Shown: positions 1 to 11,370 of the stretch, one piece after another | How positions within the stretch are numbered: position 1 is the stretch's first letter | Layout of the letters: each line of letters begins with the position of its first letter | NCBI GenBank assembly: GCA_009663005.1 | Contig: VIGQ01000878.1 | Coordinates: forward strand, 10,001-32,500 | Reading direction: 5' to 3' | Origin: Actinidia chinensis | Lineage: Eukaryota; Streptophyta; Magnoliopsida; Ericales; Actinidiaceae | Length of the DNA: 22,500 nt | Notes under the pieces: generated by a model | The model's input: only the letters and a program-made list of their open reading frames with translations | What the model was told of the DNA's origin: nothing | The model's database searches: none | Made by a program: the position numbers and the translations under genes

Positions 1-1
1 A

Positions 2-1890
2 GAACATAAGACATTGTCTAATAATACCAAATAACTTGATCTTTTAATTGAACCGAAAATTTCAAGCTCAAGTTAAGTACAGTTCAAGATTATATATATA
101 TTAAAATTTAAGGACAATTATTACATATTTTAATTTAAAGTGTGGAGATACGTATTTGAGAGTACCTGGGATTAGGCATCGCTATTGGTGTGGTACATCC
201 AACGAAGTCTCCATTAATCAAGAGCATTAGTCATCGCCCAAAACAATACAATGTAAAAGAGTCACTACTTATTACTCAAAAATTTAAATTCCGTAAAAGT
301 TAAAGTGGACAAAGGAGAACATAAGGCATTGTTAATAATATCAAATTAACTTGATCTTGAAATTGAACCGGGGAATTCAACCTCAAGTTAATTGCAGTTC
401 AAGACCATATATAGAAAATTTAATGCAATTTTACGTATCTCAATATGTGGAAGTGTAGAGATACGTATTTTAGAGACCTGGGCCTAGGAATCGCTAATGG
501 CTGGTGAATCCAATAGAGTCCATTAGTCAAGAGCGTTAGTTCTTGCAAAATAAAATAAAATGAAAAATATCACTAGTTTTATTAATCAAAAATTGAAATC
601 ATAAATTTAAAATAGACAAAGTTGAACATAAGGCACTCTTTAATATTCCTAAATTACTTGATATTGAAATTGAATCCGGGGAACTTTCCAGCTCAAGTTA
701 ATGACGATCAAAGACATATATAAAAAATTTAAAAAAGCAGTATACGTAACCTCATATTTGAAACGTGTAGAGATACGGTATTTTGAGAGTACCTTGGCCT
801 TAGCATCCGCTATTGGCGTGGGTAACATCCAATCGAGGCATTAGCAACATAAATAGTCCCTCTCCTCCCAAAACAAAACAAAACCAATTGAAAACTATTC
901 ACTATGTATTACTCAAAAATTTAAACTGTAAAAGTTGAAGTAGACAAAGTAGAACATAAGGCAATTATCTAATAATACCAAATTAACTTGATCTGAAATG
1001 ACCCGGGGAAACTTCAAGCTAAAGTAATTACGTCACACAATATAAAAAATTTAAAGCAATTATTACGTACCTCAATATTTGAAAGTGTGGAGATACGTAT
1101 TGAGAGACCTTGACCTAGGCATCGCTATTGGCGTGGTACATCCAATCGAGTCCATAGTCAAGAGTAATAGTACTCGCAAAACAAAACAAACAAATTGGAA
1201 AAATATGTCCAACTTATTAGTCAAACAATTCAAATCCGTAAAAAAATTTGAATAGAAAAAGTAGAATATAAGGCATTGTCTAATAATACCTAATTAACTT
1301 GATCTTGAATTGACACGGGGAACTTCAAGCCTCAAGTTAATTACAGTTCAAGACAATTAAAAAAAATTTAAGAAATTAGTTACGGTATTCTCAATATTTG
1401 AAAAGTGTGAGTACGTATTTGGAGATACTTGGGCCTAGGCATCGCTATGGCTTGGTGCATCCAATCGAGTCCATCAGTAAGAGCGTTAGTCCTCGCAAAA
1501 TAAAACAAAATAAAAAACAGATCACTAGTTATTAATCAAATGAAATCCGTAAAATTTGAATAGACAAAGTAGAACATAAGGCACTCTTCAATAATTCTAA
1601 TTACTTGATCTTGTGAAATGAACTCGGGGAATTCAAGTTCAAGTTTAATATGGTTCAAGGACATATATAAAAAAGTTTTTTTTAAAAAGCAGTAGTTAAC
1701 TAAGTACCTTAAATAATTTGAAGTTTGGAAGATATGAATTTGAGGAGTACCTGGGCCTAGGCATCGCTATTGGCGTTGTACGTCCAATCGAGTCCATAGT
1801 CAAGGTATTAGTTCTCGCAGAACAAAACAAAGATGGAAAATAGTCAGCAATTATTAACTCAAAAATTCAAACCGTAAACAGGTAGACAAG
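2..1890 (+). repeat. Divergent satellite monomers 1-6, arranged as two ~945 bp trimers
   Basis: Monomers start near 2, 317, 624, 952, 1264 and 1572. Monomers three apart share private variants. Units 3 and 6 both have GGCACTCTT followed by an altered ATTCTAA, and both have an AAAAAGCAGTA insert. Units 2 and 5 share AGAGCGTTAGT, a GGCTGGTG or GGCTTGGTG variant, and TCACTAGTTTATTAATCAAA-like sequence. Units 1 and 4 share ACCAAATTAACTTG. The two periods are about 950 and 939 bp. None of the six fits classes A-G cleanly, so this edge is a different and probably older repeat register than the core. Confidence 0.7.
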
Positions 1891-2297
1891 GAACATAAGG
1901 CATTGGTATAATAATACCTAATTACTTGATCTTGAAATTGAGCCCCAGGAAACTTTCAAAGGCTCAAATTAATTACGGTTCAAGATAAATGTACAAAATT
2001 AATTTAAAGAATGTTACGTACCGCAATTACTCAAAAGTGTGGAGAACTGTAAGCTCAAGTAATTACGGGTCAGATACATGTACAAAAATGTAGCGCCAAT
2101 TATTTACGTACCTAATTATTGAACGTGTGGAGATACGGTATTTGAGAGTACCTTGGATAGGAATCGCTATGGGCGTCGGTACATCCAATCGAGTCCGTTA
2201 ATCAGAGCATATTAGTCCTCACAAAATAAAATAAATAAACAACAGTCACTATTCTACTCAAAAATTGAAATCCGTAAAATTTTTAATAAACAAAGTA
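1891..2297 (+). repeat. Over-long satellite monomer 7 with an internal ~90 bp duplication
   Basis: This unit spans about 407 bases instead of about 313. The excess is explained by a tandem copy of its own second quarter. The segment from GGCTCAAATTAATTACGG through AAGTGTGGAGAACTG (about 1961-2048) is followed by a second version, from AAGCTCAAGTAATTACGG through GTGTGGAGATACGG (about 2049-2138). The copies differ at several bases, so this is not simply a stuttered read, although read noise contributes to the differences. Confidence 0.75.
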
Positions 2298-4211
2298 GAA
2301 CATAAGGTATGTCTAATCATACTAATAACTGATCTGAAATTGACCCGAGAAACTTCAAGGTCAAGTTAATTACGGTTCAAGAGAAATATATAAAACTCAA
2401 AGAAATTATTATGACCTAATTATTTGGAAGTTGTGGAGATACGTATTTGAGAGACCTGGGCCTGGCATCTATATTGGATGGTACATCCAATCGAGTCCAT
2501 TATCAAGAACAATAGTCTCGCAAAACAAAACAAAACAAATAAAAAATAGTCACTACTTATACTCAAAAAATTCAAAATCCGTTGTAAATTTGAAATAGAC
2601 AAGTAGAATAGAGTAGAAAATAAGGAATTGTCTAATAATACCGAACAACTTGATCTTGAAATTGAACCCGAGAAAGTTCAAGAGTTCTAGTAATTAAGGT
2701 TCAAGAGGGAAAATAGAAATTTTAAAGCAAAGCAATTATTACGTACGCCATTATTTGAAAGTGTGGGGATAAGTATTTGAGAGTGTTGGGTTCTAGGTGT
2801 GCGCTATTTGAATGTACATTCAATCGAGTCCTTAGGCAAGAGCAGTAATCCTCGCAAATAAAATAAATGAAAAACAGTCACCAAATTATTACTCAAAAAT
2901 TCGAATCTATAAAATTTAAAATAGACAAAGTATATAACATAAGGTATTGTCTAATAACACCAACTAACTGATCTTGAATTGAATTGAACCCGAAAAAAAA
3001 ACTTTAAGTTCAAGTAGTTCAGTAAAAGGTTTTTTGTTTGTTTAATTAAGGTTCAGAGGGGAAATATAGAAATTTTTAAAGAAATTATTACGTTAACTCA
3101 TTATTTGAAAGTGTGAAGAGAAGTATTGAAGAGTGACCGGGGCCTAGGTATCGTATTGGCCGTCTGGTACATCAAGCGAGTCAATAGTCAAGAGTTTATT
3201 GTTCGCGAGAACAAAACAATGAAAAGGAGTCACTAATTATTACAAAAAAATCAATCTGTAAAATTAAAATAGACACAAGTAGAAACAAAGGATATCTAAT
3301 AATACCGATTTAACTTGGCTTGAAATTGAAGCTGAAAACTTCACGATCAAGTTAATTGCGGTTAAGATAAAATATAGAAAAATATAAAGCAATTGATACG
3401 TGCCACAATATTAAAGTGTGTGATACGTATTTGAGAAGTAGTTACCTGGGCCTAATCTCACTATTGGCATAATACATCCAATCGAGTCTATAGTATGGAT
3501 CGTGAGTCCTAGCAAAACAAAATAAAATGAAAAACAGTCACTACTTCTTACTCAAAAAAAATTCAAAATCCGTAAAATTTATTAATACACAAAGTAGACA
3601 TAAGGCATTTTCTAATAATATCTAATTAACTTGATCTTGAAATTGAACCGGGGAACTTCAAGGTCAAGTTAATACGGTTCAACAGAAATATAAAAAATTT
3701 AAAGAAATATTTGAAAGTGTGGAGATACGAATTTGAGAGTATTTGAGGAGTACCTGGCCTAGCATCGCTATGCGTTTGTACATCAATCAAGTCCTTTAGT
3801 CAAGAGCCAAATAGTCCTCAAAAAACAAAACAAAAAAATGAAAAAATAGTCAGCACTGATTACTCAAAAATTCAAATCCGTAAAATTTAAAAAGAAAAGT
3901 AGAACATAAAGGCATTTTCTAATAAATATCTAATTAACTTGATTTTGAATAAAATCTAGGGAACTTCAAGTTCAAGTAATTTACGGTCAAGACATATAAG
4001 AAATTAAAGCAATTATTATGAACCTAATTATTTGAAAGTGTGGAGATACGTATTTGAGAATACCTGGTCCTAGGGCAGCTTGTGGCGTGATTACATCCAA
4101 TTGAATCCATTAGCAAGAGACTTAATCCTCGTTAAACAAAAACAAAATGAAAAAACATTCACAAATTATACTTTAAAATTCAAATCTGTAAAAATTTAAA
4201 TAGACAAAGTA
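2298..4211 (+). repeat. Divergent satellite monomers 8-13, transition towards the A-G core
   Basis: Monomers start near 2298, 2616, 2935, 3282, 3597 and 3902. Unit 8 is beta-like (closest to B/F). Units 9 and 10 are both gamma-like and share AATTAAGGTTCAAGAGGG and ATAGAAATTTT, so they look like a local tandem duplication. Unit 11 is A-like (GAAATTGAAGC, GATACGTGCCACAATATT, CACTATTGGCAT). Unit 12 is F-like (GATACGAATTTG, GTCAGCACTG). Unit 13 is G/C-like (TTGATTTTGAATAAAATCTAG). Units 11-13 thus give an alpha-beta-gamma order, but with more private changes than core monomers. Confidence 0.6.
3018..3043. other. T-rich low-complexity insertion in monomer 10
   Basis: The conserved stretch between the CAAGT arm and AATTAAGGTTCA is interrupted by a T-rich burst (GGTTTTTTGTTTGTTTAATT). 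No other monomer has bases here. It is a local insertion of uncertain origin and probably a base-calling burst. Confidence 0.6.
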
Positions 4212-4429
4212 GAACATAAGGCATTGTCTAATAATATCTTTTTACCTTGAGGTTTGAATATAAAAGCTGAAAACTTTCACGCTCAAGTTAATTACGGGTT
4301 TAAGATAAAATATAGAAAAGATAAAGCAATTGATACGTGCACACAATATTTAAAGTTGTGTTGATACGTATTTGCGAGTACCTGGCCTAAACATCACTAT
4401 TGGCATAGTACATCCAATAGAGTCCATTA

Positions 4430-4450
4430 GGGGGGGGGGGTTTCATTTTT
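4430..4450. other. G-run insertion in an A-class monomer
   Basis: The expected sequence TCCATTAGTCATGATCATTA is broken after CCATTAG by eleven G in all and then TTTCATTTTT, before TGATCATT resumes. No other A monomer has this. A run of one base inside an otherwise intact AT-rich monomer suggests a sequencing artefact. Confidence 0.65.
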
Positions 4451-5790
4451 GATCATTATTCCTCACAAAAACCAAAAGTAATGAAAAACAGTCACGAATT
4501 CTTACTTAAAAAATTCCAAATCCGCAAAATTGTAATAGACAAAGAAGAACATAAGGCATTATCTAATAATATCTAATTAATGATCGAAATTGAACCGGGA
4601 AACTTCAAGGTTCAAAGTTAATACGGTAGAGAAATATAAAAAATTTAAAGAAAAATATAAGTACCTAATTATTTGAAGTGGAGATACGTATTGAGAGTAC
4701 CTTGGCCTAGGAATCGCTATGGGTGGTATCCAATAAAGTCCATTAGTCAAGAACAAAAATCCTCGCAAAACAAAACAAAAATATAATGAAAAATAGAACT
4801 ACTTATTTACTAAAAATTCAACTCCGTTTATAAAAGAAAGTATACAAAGTGGAACATTAGGTATTATCTAATAATACCTAATTAACTTGATTTTGAAAAT
4901 TCAACCCGGGAAAACTTCAAGATCAAGTTAATTACGGGTTCAAGACATGTATAGAAAATTTAAAGCAAGTATTGTACAAATTATTTAAAAGTGTGAAAGA
5001 TACGTATTTGAGAATACCTGGGCCTAGGCATGTTATTGGCCGTGATACATCCATCGAGTCATAGTCAAGGAAGGCATTAATCCTCGCAAAACAAAACAAA
5101 TGAAAAACAGTCACTAATTATTACTCAAAAATTAAATTTATAAAATTTAAAATAGAAAAGTTAGAACATTAAGGCATTGTCTAATAATACTTATTCAACT
5201 GAGGTTGAAATTGAACCCTAGAACTTCACGCTCAAGTTAATTACGGTTAAGATAAATAAAGAATTTAAATCAATTATACGTACACAATATTTAAAAGGTT
5301 TGTTGATACGTATTTGAGAGTACCTGGGGCCTAGACATCACTACTGGCATTAGGACATCCAATTGAGTCCATTAGTCATGTGATCATAGTACTCGCAAAC
5401 AAAATAAATGAAAAAACAGTCACTACTCTTACACAAAAATCACTCCGTAAAATTTATAATAGACAAAGTTAGAACATAAGGTATTTTCTATAATATCTAA
5501 TTAACTTGATATTGAAATTGAACCAGCGGGGAAAACTTCAAGCTCAAGTTAAATTACAGTTCAAGAGAAAATATAAAAATTAAAGAATTATTACATACCT
5601 GATTTATTTGAAAGTAGGAGACATGTATTTAGGAGTACCTTGGTCTAGGCATCAATATTGCGTGGTACATCCAATCGAGTTCAATTAGTCATGATCATTA
5701 GTCCTCGTAAAATAAAATAAATGAAAAACAGTCCACTACTTCTTACTCAAAAAAAATTTAAATCCGTAAAATTTATAATAGACAAAAATA

Positions 5791-5968
5791 GAAAAAGAAA
5801 ATAAGCATTTGTCTAAATTAATAACTAATTAACCTTGATATTGAAATTGAACCCGGGGGAACTCAAGGTAAGTTAATGACGGTTCAAGTGAAATATAAAA
5901 ACTTTAAAGAAATATACGTACCTAATTAGTTGAAAGTGTGAAGATACGAATTTAAATAGAAAAAAGTA
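5791..5968 (+). repeat. Truncated F-class monomer (~178 bp)
   Basis: This unit begins as a normal F monomer (TAACTAATTAACCTTGATATTG, then GTGAAATATAAAAACTTTAA, then GTGTGAAGATACGAATTT). It then jumps straight to AAATAGAAAAAAGTAGAAAACATAAG, which is the end of F and the start of G. Everything between GATACGAATTT and the final AATTTAAAATAGAAAAAG is missing, roughly 130-140 bp. Intact F has AATTT on both sides of the gap, so the junction falls in a short direct repeat. Confidence 0.8.
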
Positions 5969-6276
5969 GAAAACATAAGACATGGTCTAATAATACCTAA
6001 TTAACTTGTTTTGAAATAAATCTGAGAATTCAAGTTCAAGTTAATTACGCTTCAGATAATACAGAAAATTTAAAAGCAATATTATGTACCTAATTATTTG
6101 AAAGTGTGGAGATACGTATTTGAGATACTTGGCCTATGCCTCATTGTTTGGTGATACATCAATCGAGTCCAATTAGTCAAGAGCATTAATCCTCGCAAAA
6201 CAAAATAAATGAAAAAAACCTAGTAACGAATTATACTCAAAAATTGAAATCTATAAAAATTTAAATAGACAAAGTT

Positions 6277-7222
6277 GAATTATAAAGCATGTCTAATATA
6301 CCTATTAACTTGAGGTTGAAATTGAAGCATGAAATCTTCCGCTCAAGTAATTACGGTTTAAAAAAAAAAGGATAAATATAGAAAATATAAAGCAATTGAT
6401 ACGTGCCACATCTTATAGTTGTGTTGATACGTATTTGAGAGTTACCTGGCCTAAACATCACTATTGGCCATAGTACATCCACTCGAGTCCATAGTCATGT
6501 CATTAGTCCTCGCAAAAACAAAGTAAGTTAAATGAAACAGTCACGACTTCTTACTCAAAAATTCAAAGTCATAGAATTTGTAAACACAAAGAGGAACATA
6601 AAGGCATTGTCTAGTAATATTCTAATTAACTTGATCTTGAAATTGAACCGGGAAACCTTCAAGGTCAAGGTAATTACGGTTCAAGGAAATATAAAAAATT
6701 TAAAGAAATTATTTACGTACATAATATTTGAAAGTTTGGAGATACGTATTGAGAGTACCTTGGCTAGGAATCGTATTGGCGTATAAAATCCATCAAGTCC
6801 ATTGTCAAGAACAATAGTCCTCGCAAAACAAAATAAATAAAATGAAAAATAGTCAGTACTTTTACTCAAAATTCAAATCGATAACAATGAAAATAGACAA
6901 AGTGGACATAAGGGTATTGTCTAATAATACCTAATAACTGATTTTGACATTAAACCCGAGGAACTTCAAGTCATGTTAATTACGGTTCAAGACATATACA
7001 GAAAATTAAAGCAATTATTAATGTACCTAATATTTGAAAGTGTGTAGATTACGTTATTTTGAGGGAATACTTGGGGCCTAGGCATCATGTGGTGTGATAC
7101 ATCCAATCGAGTCCATTAGTCAAGGAGCATTATATCCCGCAAAACAAAATAATGAATAAAACATTGTCGCTTGACGAATTATTTACTCAAAAATTAAATC
7201 TATAAATTAAAATAGACAAGCA
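6277..7222 (+). repeat. HOR block 2: A-B-C/G trimer (~0.95 kb)
   Basis: Monomer starts are A 6277, B 6594 and C/G hybrid 6905. The third unit begins as C (TTGACATTAAACCCGAGG, TCATGTTAATT, GACATATACAGAAAA). It ends as G (GTGGTGTGATACATCC, CAAAACAAAATAATGA, ACTCAAAAATTAAATCTATAAA). The next unit is A, so D, E, F and the first part of G are absent. Confidence 0.8.
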
Positions 7223-8199
7223 GAATATAAAGCATGTCTAATAATTACACTTTTAAACTTGAGGTTTTTTTGATTTTTTGGTTGGAAATTGAAGAGTGAA
7301 ATCTAACGCTCAAGTTTAATACGGTTTAAGATAAATATAGAAAATATAAAGCAATTGATACGTGCCACAATATTTTTATAGTTGTGTTGATACGTATTGA
7401 GAGTACCTGGCCTAAACATCACTATTGCATAGTACATCCAATCGAGCCAATTAGTCATGATCATTAGTCCTCGCCAAACAAAGTAAAATGGGAAAAAAAG
7501 TCACTACTTCTTACTCAAAAATTCAATTCATAGAATTTGTTATACACCAAGTTAGTAGAAACTAAGGGCATTGTCTATTAATATCTAATTAACTGATCTT
7601 GAAATGAACCGGGGGAGGAAACTTCAAGGTAAAGTTAATTTACGGTCAAGAGGGAAATATAACAAAAATTTAAAGAAATTATTCCGTACCTAATTATTTT
7701 GAAAGTTTGGAGATACGGATTTGAGAGTACCTTGGCCTAGGAATCGCTATGGGCGTAGTACATCCAATCAAGTCCATTAGTCAAGACAATTAGTCCTCGC
7801 AAACAAATAAAATAATGAAAAATAGTCAGTACTTATCTACTCAAAAAAATTCAAATCCGTTAAAATTGAAAAATAAGACAAGTGGAAACATAAGGTATTG
7901 TCTATAATACCTAATTAACTTGATTTTGACATTAAACCCGAGGAAACTTCAAGTTCATGTTAATTACGGTAAGACATATACAGAAAATTTAAGCAATTAT
8001 TATGTACCTAATTATTTGAAAGTGTGGAGATACGTATTGAGAATTCTTGGGGCCTAGGCATTCATTGTTGGGGTGATAATCAATCGGGAGCCATTAGTCA
8101 GAGCATTAATCCTCGCAAAACACAAAAAATAAAATGAAAAACAGTCACCGGAATTATTACTCAAAATTTAAATCTATAAAAATTTAAAATGACACAGTA
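7223..8199 (+). repeat. HOR block 3: A-B-C/G trimer
   Basis: Monomer starts are A 7223, B 7558 and C/G hybrid 7885. A has GTTGTGTTGATACG and CCTAAACATCACTATTG. B has GTCTATTAATATCTAATT and GGAATCGCTATGGGCGTAGT. The third monomer has the C first half and a G-type tail (ACTCAAAATTTAAATCTATAA) and leads directly into A. Confidence 0.8.
7265..7281. other. T-rich low-complexity insertion in an A-class monomer
   Basis: The A-class string CTTGAGGTTGAAATTGAAG is split by a run of T with single G (TTTTTTTGATTTTTTGG) and then resumes as TTGGAAATTGAAGAG. It is unique among the A monomers and probably an error burst. Confidence 0.6.
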
Positions 8200-9170
8200 G
8201 AATATAAAGCATTGTCTTTAATAATACCTATTTAATTGCAGGTTGTGAATTGAAGCATTGAAATCTTCACGCGCAAGTTAATTACGGTTTAAGATAAATA
8301 TAGAAAATATAAAGCAATCGATTACGTGCCACAATATTTAAAGTGCGTTGATACGTATTTGAAGTACCTTGGCTAAACATCGCTATGGGCACATAGTCAT
8401 CCAATCGAGGTCCATTAGTCTGATCTTAGTCCTCGCAAAACCAAGTAAATGAAAAACAGTCACTACGCTTAACTCAAAAATTCAAATCCAAAAATTTGTA
8501 ATAGACAAGTAGAACATAAGGCATTGTCTACTTCAATAGCTAATAACTGATCTTGAAATTGACAACCGGGAAACTTCAGGTAAGTTTAATTCGGTTCAAG
8601 AGAAATATAAAAAAATTTTAAAAAAACTTTTTACGTACCTCCATTATTGAAAGTTTGAGATACGTTCTGAGAGTCCTTGGCATAAGAATCGCTATTGGCC
8701 GTAGTACAATCCAATCAAGTTCCATTAGTCAAAGGAAAACAAACTAGTCCTCGCAAAACAAAACAAAATAAAATGAAAAATAGTCAGTAGTTACTAGTAC
8801 TCAAAAATCAACTCCGTGTAAAATTGAAAATAGGACAAAGTGGAGTGGAACCATAAGGATTGTCCAATACTACCTACTTAACTGATTTTGACATTAAACC
8901 CGAGGAACTTCAAGTTCTTGTTAATTATGTTCAGGGACATATACAGAATTAAAGCATTATTATGTACCTAATTATTTTGCAAGTGTGAGATACGTATTGA
9001 AAATACCTGGGGCCATAGGCATCATTGTTGGGGGATAACATCCAAGCCGAGTCCATTAGTCAAGAGCATTAATCTCGCAAAACACAATAAATGAAAAACA
9101 AGTCACGTTAAAAAAAATTTATTATTACTCAAAAAATTTAAAATCTATAAATTTTAAAATAGACAAAGTA
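8200..9170 (+). repeat. HOR block 4: A-B-C/G trimer, sub-variant shared with block 8
   Basis: Monomer starts are A 8200, B 8512 and C/G 8848. The block carries variants absent from the other trimers: AAAGTGCGTTGATACG in A, GTCTACTTC and GTAGTACAATCC in B, and TGTCCAATACTACCTACTTA plus TTAATTATG in C. The same set recurs in the A, B and C monomers at 15515-16454. The last monomer again has a G-like tail and is followed by A. Confidence 0.75.
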
Positions 9171-11370
9171 GAATATAAACGCATTGTCTAAAATACCTAT
9201 TTAAACTTGAGGTTTGAAATGAAGCGTGAATCTCACGCTCAAGTTAATTACGGTTAAGATAAATATAGAAAAATATAAAGGCAAGTGATTACGTGCCACA
9301 ATTTTATAGTTGTGTTTGATACGTATTTGAGAGTACCTGGGCCTCAACATCACTATTGCCATAGTACATCCAACGAGTCATACGTCATGATCATTAGTCC
9401 TCGCAAAAAAAAGTAAATAAAAAAAGTCACTACTTCTTACTCAAAAATTCAAATTCATGAGATTTGTAATACACAAAGTAGACAAAGGCATTGTCTATTA
9501 ATATCTAATTAACTTGATCGTGAATGTTGAACCCGGGAAACTTTCAGGTCAAGTAATTACGGTTCAGAGAAATATAAAAAATTTAAAGAACATTATTAGT
9601 ACCCCTAAGTATTTGAAAGTTTTGGAGTACGTATTTGAGAGTACCTTGGCCTAGGAATCGCTAGTGGCGTAGTAAATCCAATCAAGTCCCATTAGTCACG
9701 AACAATAGTCCCGCAAAACAAAACAAACTAAATTGAAAAAATAGTCAGTAACTTATACTCAAAAATTCAAATCCGTTTTTTAAAAATTGAAAATAGCAAA
9801 GTGGAACATAGGATGTCTAATAAATAACCTAATAACTTGATTTTGATTAAACCCGAGGAATTCACGTTCATGTTAATTACGGTCAAGACAATATACAGAA
9901 AATTTAAAGCAATTATTATGACCTAATTATTTGAAGTGTGGAGATCGTATTTGAGAATACTGGGACTAGGCATCATTGTTGGGGTTGATCCCTCCAATCG
10001 GTCCTTTAGTAAGAGCAGGAATCCTCGCAAATAAAATAAATGAAAAAATCACTAATTATTACTTAAAAATTCAAATCTGTAAAATTTTAAAATAGACAAA
10101 GTAGAATATAAGGCCATGTCTAATAATATCTTTTAACTGGAGGTTGAAATGAAGCCTTGAAAACTTCACGTCAAGTGAATTACGGTTTAGATAAATATAG
10201 AAAATATAAGCAATTGATATGTGCCACAATATTTAAGTTGTGTTGATATGTATTTGAGAGTACCTGGGCATAGACATCACTACTGGCATTAGGACATCCC
10301 ATTGAGTCCATGAGTACATGCATCATTAGTACTCGCAAAACAAAATAATGAAAAACAGCACTACTTTTTACACAAAATTCAATCCGTTAAAATTTCATAA
10401 TAGACAAGGAGATAACCTCCCCAATAAGGTATTGTCTAATAATTATTAATTAACGTGATATTGAAATTGTTGAAATTGAACCGGGAAACTTAAAGCTCAA
10501 GTTAATTACGTTCAAGAGAAATATAAAAATAAAGAAATTATTCATAACCTATTATTTAAATATGGAGACATGTATTTGCGAGTACCTGGTCTAGCATCAC
10601 TATTGGCGTTGGTACATCCAATCGAGTCCATTAGTTCATGATCATTAGTCCTCGTTAAAATAAAATAAATGAAAAACAGTCACTACTTCTTACTCAAAAT
10701 TTAAATCCTTAAAAATTAAATAGACAAAATAAGAAAATAAGGCATTGGTCTATCATAACTAATTTTAACTTGATATTGAAATTGAACCCGGGGAACTTCA
10801 GGTCAAGTTAAATTACGGTTCAAGTTGAAATATAAAACTTTAAAGAAATTATTACGTACTAATTATTTGAAAGTGTGAAGATACTGAATTTGGGGAGTAA
10901 AAAAAAAAACCTTGGCCTAGCATCGCTATTGGCGTTGTACATCCAGGCGAGTCCATTCGTCTAAAAGCAATAGTCCTCGCAAAAACAACCCCAAAAACAA
11001 AATGAAAATAGTCAGCACTTATATAACAATCAATCTTAAAAATTTAAAATAAAAAAGTAGAACTAAGACATGTCTAATAATACCTAATTAACTTGAATTT
11101 GAAATTAAATCTAAGGAACTAGCAAGTTCAGTTAATTACGGGTCACGATATATACAAAAATTTAAAGCCAATTTTATGTACCTAATTATTTGAAAGTGTG
11201 GAGATACGTATTTGAGAATACCTGGGCCTTAGGCATCATTGTTGGTGTGATACATCCAATCGAGTCCATTAGTCAAGAGCATTAATCACTCGCAAACACA
11301 AATAAATGAAAAACCAGTCACTAATTATACTCAAAAATTTAAATCTATAAAATTTAAAATAGACAAAGTA
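9171..11370 (+). repeat. HOR block 5: complete A-B-C-D-E-F-G, ~2.2 kb
   Basis: Monomer starts are A 9171, B 9481, C 9804, D 10104, E 10411, F 10733 and G 11060. This is a clean reference copy of the 7-mer. Here C ends in its own type (ACTTAAAAATTCAAATCTGT), followed by D (AATATCTTTTAACTGGAGG, GATATGTGCC, ACTACTGGCATTAGG, TACACAAAATTC). E has TTCATAACC, TATGGAGACATG and the CTCGTTAAAATAAAATAAATG tail. F has ATAACTAATTT, AAGTTGAAATATAAAACTTTAA and GGCGTTGTAC. G has AAGACATGTC, AATTAAATCTAAGG and GTTGGTGTGATAC. Confidence 0.85.

Larger units (their letters stand above)
4212..6276 (+). repeat. HOR block 1: A-B-C-D-E-F(truncated)-G
   Basis: Monomer starts are A 4212, B 4547, C 4852, D 5164, E 5472, F 5791 and G 5969. 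A shows CTTGAGG and CCTAAACATCACTATTGGCA. B shows GGAATCGCTA and AAAAATAGAACTAC. D shows AGACATCACTACTGGCATTA and a GTACTCGC ending. E shows CTTGATATTGAAATTG, TTACAGTTCAAGAG and GACATGTATTT. G shows CATAAGACATGG, AAATAAATCTGAG and CCTCATTGTTTGGTGATAC. This is the first block in the window with the full seven-class order. Its A, B and C members are more diverged than later copies. It is about 130-140 bp shorter than other 7-mers because F is truncated. Confidence 0.75.

Noticed and set aside
6532..6786. 84-codon + strand frame
   Set aside because: It lies across a B-class monomer junction and is open only because of local indels. The equivalent positions in other copies contain stops.
10411..10421. 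CCTCCCC insertion at a D-to-E junction as a possible site
   Set aside because: It is a single short burst in one copy, like other noise bursts, and has no counterpart in other D-E junctions.
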